Source: Acidobacteriota bacterium
GTDB taxonomy: Bacteria > Acidobacteriota > Blastocatellia > Pyrinomonadales > Pyrinomonadaceae
Assembly: GCA_019247865.1 (NCBI GenBank)
Contig: JAFBAJ010000453.1
Coordinates: 1 to 8,972 of the forward strand
Direction of reading: 5' to 3'
Length of the DNA: 8,972 nucleotides
Below, piece by piece: positions 1-6,431 of this stretch. The notes beneath the pieces were generated by a model that searched no databases, had not been told where the DNA came from, and was given only the letters and a program-made list of their open reading frames with translations. Numbering within the stretch: position 1 is the first letter of the stretch; each line of letters starts with the position of its first letter. Both the position numbers and the translations under genes were made by a program.

Positions 1-1
1 G

Positions 2-2545
2 CTCTCTTTTACCGGCGCGGGCAAAGTTGTGCTCGACAAGGACGGCGACCTTCATTTGAAGCTCGGCAACAAAGAGCTGGTGCAGCCCGCTCCCTACATC
101 TATCAGGACGTGAACGGCGAGCGGAAACAGATCGCCGGGCGCTTTATCATCGTCGAACAGAACCGAAAGTCCGCGACCGTAGGCTTTGAGGTCGAGGCTT
201 ACGACCACAGCCTGCCGCTCGTGATCGATCCCAAGCTGCTCTTCTCGACTTACGTCGGCGGCAACACGGAGTTCATAGACATCGCCGAAGGCAAGGGCGA
301 TTCGGCCAACGGCATGGCGCTCGATGCGAGCGGCAACATCTACCTCACAGGCAACACGGACTCAACCGATTTTCCGGCTTCGAGCAATGCCTATCAGACA
401 GAGCTTGAGCTGCGCGGCGACGATGCCTGCCTGATCGGCGGGCCGCTCCTGTGCGGCGACGCCTACGTCCTCAAGCTCAACGCGAACGGCACGCAGATTC
501 TGTATGCAACCTATCTCGGCGGGCACAACAGCGACGAGGGACGCGCGATTGTGGTCGACTCAACGAACCGCGCCTACATCACGGGCGGCACAGACCCCTT
601 CAACGCGGGTAACTTCTGCATCAACCCGTACCTCTGGCCGACGACGAGCAACGCTTATCAGGGCAAGGCCTGTTACGGAGGGCGCGGCGACTCTGACGCA
701 TTCTTCGCGGTGCTCAACAACGACGGCTCCGATCTGGTCTATTCGACCTACTACGGCGGCGGCCCTGTATTCGGCGCAGGCGATTCCGGAATAGACATCG
801 GCAACTCGATTGCGATTGATTCGAATGGCAACGGCTACATCGTCGGCGAGACCGCCTCGAACGACCTGCCCGTCAAAAATGCTTTTCAGAAAGACCGCGC
901 GAGCGACGATGTCGTCAACGACGCTTTCGTCGCCAAGTTCGACCCGGACGCTTCTTCCGGCAACGCCTCTTTTCTCTACGGCAGCTATCTCGGCGGCGTG
1001 AACGAAGATGTCGCGCACGGCGTCTCGGTTGACGCGGTCGGCAACGCTTATATCGTGGGCGAGACGGCTTCGTCAGACCTCCCGACGCGCGCTCCAGCAG
1101 GCCAGCAGCCGCTCCAAAGATTCTTCAACGGCGGCGCGTCGGACGGCTTCGTCGCTAAGATGGACGTGACCAACGCGACGGGCGCGAACTCGCTGACCTA
1201 CCTGACCTACTACGGCGGCATCGGCAGAGACGTGCTGAACGCGGTCGTGGTCGAATCTGCGACGCAACGCGCGCACATCACCGGCCGCAGCGATAATGCG
1301 ACGAGCTTTCCGCTCCTCAACGCCTTCGACCAGACGGCGACCGGGACGGACGCCATCATCGCGATGCTCAACGCGGACGGGACGGCACAGTTCTATTCGA
1401 GCTTCTTCGGCGGGACGAGCTTTGACGAAGGACGCGCCATCGCGCTCGATGCTGCGAACAACGTCTACATCACCGGACAGACGCTCTCTTCGAGCTTTCC
1501 GCACATCAATGCTTTTCAGAATGCTCTGGCGAGCGGGGACGGAGACGCCTTCGTGACGAAGTTCAGCGCGGTCGCTGCTGTAGGGCCGACGAAGATTCTC
1601 TATTCGAGTTTTTTAGGCGGCGCGCAGAGCAGCGGCGCAGGCTCAGGCAAAGAGTTCGGCAACGGCATCGCGGTGGACAAGAAGGGCAACGTCATCGTTG
1701 CCGGCACGACTGCTTCCAATACGTTCCCGACGACGGCCGGGACGGTCAAGCCTTCTTCGCCCGGCGTGACGCAGTTCAACACGGATGCGTTCGTGGCGAA
1801 AGTCGAGCCGACTTTCCCCGACACCATCGGCGTCTTCAATCCGCCGGCCAATCAATTCCGCCTGCGCAACTCGAACACAGCGGGCGGCGCTGAGCTGACC
1901 ATCACGTTCGGACAGGCGGGCGACATTCCTGTCGTCGGCGATTGGAGTGGCAGAGGCGTCAAAGACCCCGGCGTGTTTCGTCCGAGCACAGGCCAGTTCC
2001 TGATTAGAAAATTTACGGTCGTGTGCAATCCATTCTGTCTTCCGGTTCCTCAGATATTCACCATCAACTTCGGACAGAACGGAGACCTGCCCGTCGCCGG
2101 AGACTGGAACAACGACGGCATAGACTCGGTCGGCGTCTTTCGTCCGAGCGCAGGGCAGTTCTTCCTGGCAGACCAGAACATACAGTTCCCTTCGGTCGAC
2201 CACTCGCCGATTTTCGGCACGGCGGGCGACCTGCCGATCGCGGGCGACTTCAACGGCGACAGCAAAGACACGGTTGGGGTCTATCGCCCGAGCGCGGGCC
2301 AGTTCTTCATGACCAATCAGGACGTGCTCAATCCGTCGGTGGACATCTCGACCATCTTCGGCGCGGCCGAAGACCTGCCGGTCGCGGGCGACTTCGACGG
2401 CGACGGCAAAGACACCATCGGCACGTGGCGTCCGAGCGTCGCGACCTTCTTCCTGAGCAATAACAACACGGCCGTTGACATCACCGCCGCCTTCGGCCTC
2501 AACGGCGACCAACCGGTCGTCGGCGACTGGGACGGCAAGCCGTAA
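2..2545 (+). CDS. Secreted SBBP beta-propeller repeat protein with C-terminal GVFRPS/FG-GAP-like repeats (5' truncated)
   Basis: The frame is open to the left window edge, so the N-terminus with any signal peptide is missing; the GTG at 29 is probably internal. The first ~70 codons resemble the beta-rich domain that precedes SBBP repeats and end in the usual LVIDPKLLFSTYVGG junction (near 242). Seven SBBP units follow to about 1825, each with a YSTYLGG-like strand, an AxDxxGNxYITGxT strand and a DAFVxKxxxxG strand. From about 1829 there are five units of the form FGxxGDxPVxGDWxxDGxDxxGVFRPSxGQFxL, whose DxDGDGxD turns look calcium-binding. The chain ends at GDWDGKP with no recognisable sorting signal. 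The only six cysteines lie as three pairs (codons 428/452, 617/671, 2024/2036), each in a loop insertion. SBBP proteins are typically large extracellular or surface proteins; the partner and exact role are unknown. It converges on the transporter gene. Confidence 0.93.
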   Translation, partial: LSFTGAGKVVLDKDGDLHLKLGNKELVQPAPYIYQDVNGERKQIAGRFIIVEQNRKSATVGFEVEAYDHSLPLVIDPKLLFSTYVGGNTEFIDIAEGKGDSANGMALDASGNIYLTGNTDSTDFPASSNAYQTELELRGDDACLIGGPLLCGDAYVLKLNANGTQILYATYLGGHNSDEGRAIVVDSTNRAYITGGTDPFNAGNFCINPYLWPTTSNAYQGKACYGGRGDSDAFFAVLNNDGSDLVYSTYYGGGPVFGAGDSGIDIGNSIAIDSNGNGYIVGETASNDLPVKNAFQKDRASDDVVNDAFVAKFDPDASSGNASFLYGSYLGGVNEDVAHGVSVDAVGNAYIVGETASSDLPTRAPAGQQPLQRFFNGGASDGFVAKMDVTNATGANSLTYLTYYGGIGRDVLNAVVVESATQRAHITGRSDNATSFPLLNAFDQTATGTDAIIAMLNADGTAQFYSSFFGGTSFDEGRAIALDAANNVYITGQTLSSSFPHINAFQNALASGDGDAFVTKFSAVAAVGPTKILYSSFLGGAQSSGAGSGKEFGNGIAVDKKGNVIVAGTTASNTFPTTAGTVKPSSPGVTQFNTDAFVAKVEPTFPDTIGVFNPPANQFRLRNSNTAGGAELTITFGQAGDIPVVGDWSGRGVKDPGVFRPSTGQFLIRKFTVVCNPFCLPVPQIFTINFGQNGDLPVAGDWNNDGIDSVGVFRPSAGQFFLADQNIQFPSVDHSPIFGTAGDLPIAGDFNGDSKDTVGVYRPSAGQFFMTNQDVLNPSVDISTIFGAAEDLPVAGDFDGDGKDTIGTWRPSVATFFLSNNNTAVDITAAFGLNGDQPVVGDWDGKP

Positions 2546-2551
2546 AGACCG

Positions 2552-2626
2552 TTTCACGCAAAGGCGCAAAGACGCAAAGGAAGCGATTGAATGCTTTTCT
2601 TTGCGTCTTTGCGCCTTTGCGTGAAA
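2552..2626. repeat. Perfect 28-bp inverted repeat, GCAAAG dispersed-repeat family
   Basis: The left arm 2552-2579 and right arm 2599-2626 are exact reverse complements (28 bp) around a 19-nt loop. The arm is built from CGCAAAG(G/A) steps, starting TTTCACGCAAAGGCGCAAAG. The pairing continues imperfectly inside the loop (GGAAGC against GCTTTTC). It fills the 87-bp gap between two convergent genes and sits 6 nt from each stop codon. The left-arm sequence recurs at 8938-8972. I recall such GCAAAG arrays as dispersed intergenic repeats in environmental bacterial genomes; copy number in this genome cannot be seen here. Confidence 0.9.
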
Positions 2627-2632
2627 ATTTTT
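2552..2632. terminator. Probable bidirectional transcription terminator between convergent genes
   Basis: The 28-bp stem lies directly after the SBBP stop codon (2545) and, on the other strand, directly after the transporter stop (2633). On the + strand the stem is followed by ATTTTT (2627-2632), an intrinsic-terminator arrangement for the SBBP transcript. On the - strand no comparable T-run follows, so termination there would rest on the hairpin alone. Confidence 0.6.
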
Positions 2633-4903
2633 CTATCTAAATAACCCTTCAACAAAACCTATCTCATAAACCATAAACAGCCCGAAGCCGAGACTGAAGA
2701 GCCCGGCGAGGCCGCGTACGGTGAGGTTCGCGCGCATGAAGCGGTCGGCCGTCAGGCGCAGGGGCAGGCTGACGAGCGCGCTCATGAGCATCATCCCGCC
2801 GATGGAGCCGAGACCGAAGACGGCGATGTAGGCCATGCCGAGGAGCGGCGTCGGCAGCGTCGAAAGCACGAGCAGCATCAGCGCCGCGCTGCCCGCCAGG
2901 CCGTGCACCATCCCGACCACCAGCGGGCGCGCGCCGAGACGCAAGCCGTGATGCGTCGCAGGATTTTCTTCGGCCGCCTGTTCGTGCAGGTGCGGGTGCA
3001 CGTGTTCGCGCGCGCCGTGACTGTGCGTGTGAAAATGCAGGCGGCCTCCACGAGCTAATTTCCGAATCGCATTCGCGCCGAGCGTGATGAGCATCAGCGC
3101 CACGCCGAACTCCAGCGCGAGCGCCAGCCGCTCTCCGATCTCTATGTGAAGCAGGATGACGACGACGCCCGCGATGAGCAGCGAGATAGTGTGACCGATG
3201 CCCCACAAGCCGCCGACGAGAGACGAGCTGAGCAGGCTCTTACGCTCGCTGACGATGGTCGAGACGGCCGCCAGGTGGTCCGCCTCGACCGCGTGCTTGA
3301 GGCCGAAGACGAGCCCCAGCGCGAGCACCGAAGCCGTCGAGACTGTGCCCGCACCCGTCGTGCCTGAAGCAATGAGAGTTTTAATATCAATCCCGGCGCT
3401 CGCCAGAGCTTCATAACAGATGGCCGCGCCGAGGCACGCGATGACGAGCGCGCTCAGCGCAGGCACAACGCGCGCGAGACGACCGCTCACGAGCGAGCCC
3501 GCGCGCGACTTCATCAAACGCCCGGCGTAGACGAAAGCCAGACCGATGCAGGTCAGCGTGCAGGCCAGCCCCAGACTGAAAGCGATGACCAGCAGCAGGC
3601 CGTAACCGACCCTGTGCAGAGAGATGGCAGAGAGCAGCACGACCAGCGCGGACGGGCACGGCAGCAATCCGCCTGAGATGCCGAGCGCCAGCAGGCTCCG
3701 CCATGTGACCCGGCTCCCATCCGCTCCCGGCGGCAGATGCGTGTGCGTGCTTCCGCCGTGCGTGTGCGTCACGCCATCGTGCTCATGCTCTTCATGTGAA
3801 TGATGATGGTGATGATGATGTGCAGCGCTCTCCATGCCGAGTGCCGCGCGCAGGCGGCGCATGAAGAGCGTGAGGCCGATGGTTAAAACTATCGCGCCGG
3901 AGACGAGGCTCAGAATCGGGAAGAGCCGTTCAGGCAGGACATAACGCGACGCGAAGAGCGTCACCAGGCCGAGCGCGAAGACGCCCAGAGTATGCGTGAT
4001 GGTGACGGTCAGGCCGAGAAAGACCGCGTGGCGCGCAGTGCCGCGTGATCCGACCAGATAAGCTCCGACCACAGTCTTGCCGTGTCCGGGCGAGAGCGCG
4101 TGCAGGGCTCCGAGCCCGGCGGCGATGAGCATTCCGAGGAGTCCAATCCAGAACGTGAGCTGCGGGACGGCGATCAACTCTGCGAGCCTGTCGCGCGCGC
4201 CCTCGACCGCGCGGCCATCGCGCGTGCGCAGAGCGCTTGAGCCGGACGGAACTGCGCCCGCCGTCAACGAAAGCTCAGCGACGCGCTCATCCAGCGGCGC
4301 GCTGAGCATGTCCTGCGGATAGGACTTGAGCTCGTCCGTCACGGACGTGCCGTAGATGTTGCTGTCAAAGACGCTCATTCCTTCAGCGGCCACGACGAAC
4401 ATCTCGCGCCAACCGATACGGTCGCCCTGATTCGTGTCCTCCAGAGAGAGACGACGCACGACGCTCGCACTGCCCGCCGGCATCACTGCTTCATAATCGC
4501 ATTCGAGGCGCAGCGTCGGCAGGCCGCCCGCTCCAGACGGAGTCACAATCTTCTTATCTATCAAACGCAGCGGAAGCGTTGCGCCGTCTATCCTGAGCAC
4601 GAGGCCATCCGCGTACTGTCGCGCGGCCTGCTCCAGATAAGCGTCCAGCTCAGCGCTCGAAGGCTGGCCGTCCACGTTCGTGTCGGCGGCCTGCAAAGCC
4701 TGAAAGGTCGCGATCTCGGCCATGTCCACGACGTAATGGAGCCGTATGCGCTCGCGTCCGACTTCGAGCCGCGTGAAGTGATTGATCGTGAAGTTGCCGA
4801 GCGGATGCGCGTGCGCGTTGCTCGTCGCGCCAAACAGCAGAGTGATTACCAAGAGCGCCAGCGTGGCGCATGTCCTGGAAATTGTGCGAGCTATTTTTCT
4901 CAT
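2633..4903 (-). CDS. Nickel/cobalt-type transporter, tandem fusion of NicO/RcnA-like and NiCoT/UreH-like halves
   Basis: The 756-aa product begins with a signal peptide (about residues 1-32, ending SNAHA) and a mature start HPLGNFTINH typical of NicO/RcnA-type proteins. An ectodomain of about 210 residues follows, with an EF-hand-like loop D74-x-N76-x-D78-G-Q-P-S82-x-x-E85. Half 1 (about 250-500) has H268ALSPGH274GK, H304 in TITHT and the GGLLPCPSALVVLL segment. Its membrane segments are split by a His-rich loop at 362-389. Half 2 (about 525-756) carries the NiCoT signature HX4DH as H537AVEADH543, then GIGH571T and a second His-rich loop (623-652). I estimate about 12 membrane segments. These families move Ni2+/Co2+ and relatives; import or export cannot be told. 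The ATG start at 4903 is fixed by the signal peptide; only a weak AAAGAA lies upstream. It is last in the - strand run, 92 bp after the TPR gene, with a perfect inverted repeat in the gap. Confidence 0.9.
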   Translation of the reverse strand: MRKIARTISRTCATLALLVITLLFGATSNAHAHPLGNFTINHFTRLEVGRERIRLHYVVDMAEIATFQALQAADTNVDGQPSSAELDAYLEQAARQYADGLVLRIDGATLPLRLIDKKIVTPSGAGGLPTLRLECDYEAVMPAGSASVVRRLSLEDTNQGDRIGWREMFVVAAEGMSVFDSNIYGTSVTDELKSYPQDMLSAPLDERVAELSLTAGAVPSGSSALRTRDGRAVEGARDRLAELIAVPQLTFWIGLLGMLIAAGLGALHALSPGHGKTVVGAYLVGSRGTARHAVFLGLTVTITHTLGVFALGLVTLFASRYVLPERLFPILSLVSGAIVLTIGLTLFMRRLRAALGMESAAHHHHHHHSHEEHEHDGVTHTHGGSTHTHLPPGADGSRVTWRSLLALGISGGLLPCPSALVVLLSAISLHRVGYGLLLVIAFSLGLACTLTCIGLAFVYAGRLMKSRAGSLVSGRLARVVPALSALVIACLGAAICYEALASAGIDIKTLIASGTTGAGTVSTASVLALGLVFGLKHAVEADHLAAVSTIVSERKSLLSSSLVGGLWGIGHTISLLIAGVVVILLHIEIGERLALALEFGVALMLITLGANAIRKLARGGRLHFHTHSHGAREHVHPHLHEQAAEENPATHHGLRLGARPLVVGMVHGLAGSAALMLLVLSTLPTPLLGMAYIAVFGLGSIGGMMLMSALVSLPLRLTADRFMRANLTVRGLAGLFSLGFGLFMVYEIGFVEGLFR

Positions 4904-4916
4904 CTAAAATTCTTTC

Positions 4917-4988
4917 TGTAGGGGCAGGGCTGGTCCCTGCCCGCGTTTCATCATCACAAAGCGGGCAGGGACCAGCCCTGCCCCTACA
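4917..4988. repeat. Perfect 28-bp inverted repeat, GTAGGGGCAGGG type
   Basis: The arms 4917-4944 and 4961-4988 are exact reverse complements (28 bp) around a 16-nt loop. The left arm starts TGTAGGGGCAGGGCTGGTCC. The element occupies nearly all of the 92-bp gap between the TPR stop (7 nt away) and the transporter start (13 nt away). Neither side has a convincing U-run, so it may pause or partly terminate transcription, or affect mRNA stability between the two genes. Its sequence is unrelated to the repeat at 2552-2626. I recall this GGGGCAGGG unit as a dispersed repeat in other bacterial genomes, but that is unverified here. Confidence 0.92.
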
Positions 4989-4995
4989 ATTTTCC

Positions 4996-6288
4996 CTAAG
5001 CCAGCAGGCGGCGCGCATCCTCTGCCTGAAGGACGTTGAAGGACGGGTCTGTGCCGAGCGCGAGCTGCAAATATTTTCGCGCGCGGCGCTGGTCGCCGAG
5101 CCCTTTCGCAATCAGGCCCGCGTGATAGAAGAGGCGTGCGTCGCGCGTGCCGAGGCGCAGGGCTTCATTCATCGCCGCATCAGCTTCGCGTAGCAGACCT
5201 TTCTTGTAGAGACACCACGCGAGGGCGTCGCAGGTATAAATGTCCGAGCGCGACTCGCGTTCGCGCCGCGCGATGGCGAGCGCTTCGTCGAGCTTCTCTT
5301 CACGATCGGCCAGCAGGAGCGCCAGCTGGCGCGAGTAGGTTCCGGCGTTCGCGCCCGTGCGCTCGATAAATTCCGCCAGCTCGTACTCTCTCTTCGCTTC
5401 GTCCGCGCGACCGAGCCGCGACAGCAGGTCGCCGCGCGCGATGACCGTTTCGGGCAGCGGCACGCGCTCCTGCGCTTTTCCGTAGAGTTCGAGCGCGCCA
5501 TCCAGATCGCCCGCGCTGACACGCGCGCGCGCTTTCGCCGCGAGCGCCATAAAGTAGTTCGGAAAGACGGCCAGCGCCGCGTCAAACTCGCGCTCGGCCT
5601 CGGCACGCCTGCCCGCGTTGATGAGCTGCAAGCCCAGTTGCACGCGACACCAGGCGGCGCTTTCGGGGCTGCGCGGGTCGGCTGCTCCGGCCGCGACGCG
5701 CATCGCTTCGATTGCGCCGGACGTGTCGCCGTGCAGCTCGCGCAGGTACGAGACGCGCGAATAAGAGGCTGTGTCAGGTCTGAGGTCAACCATCTTCTGC
5801 GCGGCCTCGATCGCGCCGCGATAATCTCCCAGCTCGACGAGCGCGTCCGTCATCGCGCCGTACACATCCGCGTCGTCCGGGCGCAGGGCTTGCGCGCGAC
5901 GCGCCACTTCGAGTGCTTCCTGAAAACGGTGATAGGTGAGCAGCAGCGTGGCCTGCAAACGCAGCGTGTCGAAGTCATCGACGGCCAGTGCCAGCGAGCG
6001 ATTGAGCGCGGCTTCGGCCTTCGCGTTCAGGCTGAAGTCGCCCGTCTCGCGCGCCTTGCGCAGGTAGGCTGCAGCCAGGAGGTTATAGCCCTCCGGCCTC
6101 TCCGGCGCACGCTTGATGATGGCTTCGGCCTTCTGTATCTGCCCGTCGGAGGTCGTCTCGTCCGCTCTGATAATCGGCGAATCCTTTGCAACGACCACGG
6201 GCCGACGCTTCAGAAAGCCGTTGAGTCCGACGACGAGAGCGAAGCTCACAAAAATTATTCCGGCGATGATGAAGAGCTTTTGACGCAT
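4996..6288 (-). CDS. Membrane-anchored tetratricopeptide (TPR) repeat protein
   Basis: I place the start at the ATG at 6288 (430 aa): GAGAA (6294-6298) sits five bases upstream as a Shine-Dalgarno. An in-frame TTG at 6300 would add only four residues and would destroy that logic. A short basic start and one hydrophobic segment (LFIIAGIIFVSFALVVGL, about residues 4-22) predict an uncleaved anchor with the rest in the periplasm. About ten helical-pair repeats follow to the C-terminus, with typical TPR spacing (AxxxLxxLGdyxxAixxxxkxxxlxP); clear ones are YGAMTDALVELGDYRGAIEA, AKARARVSAGDLDGALELY and HAGLIAKGLGDQRRARKYL. No catalytic domain is visible, so a scaffolding or assembly role is the family-level expectation. 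It lies between the DUF4331 and transporter genes, on the same strand as both, with gaps of 143 and 92 bp. Each gap is filled by an inverted repeat. The binding partner is unknown; the neighbours are natural candidates. Confidence 0.9.
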   Translation of the reverse strand: MRQKLFIIAGIIFVSFALVVGLNGFLKRRPVVVAKDSPIIRADETTSDGQIQKAEAIIKRAPERPEGYNLLAAAYLRKARETGDFSLNAKAEAALNRSLALAVDDFDTLRLQATLLLTYHRFQEALEVARRAQALRPDDADVYGAMTDALVELGDYRGAIEAAQKMVDLRPDTASYSRVSYLRELHGDTSGAIEAMRVAAGAADPRSPESAAWCRVQLGLQLINAGRRAEAEREFDAALAVFPNYFMALAAKARARVSAGDLDGALELYGKAQERVPLPETVIARGDLLSRLGRADEAKREYELAEFIERTGANAGTYSRQLALLLADREEKLDEALAIARRERESRSDIYTCDALAWCLYKKGLLREADAAMNEALRLGTRDARLFYHAGLIAKGLGDQRRARKYLQLALGTDPSFNVLQAEDARRLLA

Positions 6289-6293
6289 GATGT

Positions 6294-6298
6294 TTCTC
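6294..6298 (-). promoter_or_regulatory. Shine-Dalgarno site deciding the TPR gene start
   Basis: On the - strand GAGAA precedes the ATG at 6288 by five bases. It overlaps the competing TTG codon (6298-6300), so it can serve only the ATG. Confidence 0.55.
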
Positions 6299-6321
6299 AA
6301 GCAGTAATCTTAAAAATGCAC

Positions 6322-6422
6322 TTCGCCGCAGAGGCGCGGAGGATTCGCAGGGTTGGCGCGGAGAAAGTCGAAGCAGATTTCTCGTTGCTTCCTCTGCGCG
6401 TCCTCTGCGTCTCTGCGGTGAA
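6322..6422. repeat. Imperfect inverted repeat, GCAGAG dispersed-repeat type
   Basis: The left arm (about 6322-6351, TTCGCCGCAGAGGCGCGGAG) and right arm (about 6391-6422, reverse complement TTCACCGCAGAGACGCAGAG) pair over roughly 30 bp with about five mismatches. A roughly 40-nt centre separates them. It fills the gap between the DUF4331 stop (9 nt away) and the TPR start. The right arm is closer to a clean GCAGAG repeat and the left arm has drifted, so this looks older than the two perfect repeats. The design (TTCACCGCAGAG steps) parallels the GCAAAG element at 2552-2626. Confidence 0.75.
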
Positions 6423-6431
6423 CGCTCCCCT

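Noticed and set aside
1643..2569. Long open frame on the - strand opposite the SBBP C-terminal repeats
   Set aside because: Repetitive Arg/Val/Asp-rich sequence mirrors the repeats on the other strand; there is no start signal, and the + strand protein is clearly the real one.
2552..2626. Short GCAAAG steps as a CRISPR array
   Set aside because: There are only two long arms in inverted orientation, with no regularly spaced direct repeats and spacers and no cas genes.
4917..4988. Inverted repeat as a simple intrinsic terminator of the TPR gene
   Set aside because: No convincing U-run follows on the - strand, and the loop and arm design fit a dispersed repeat better.
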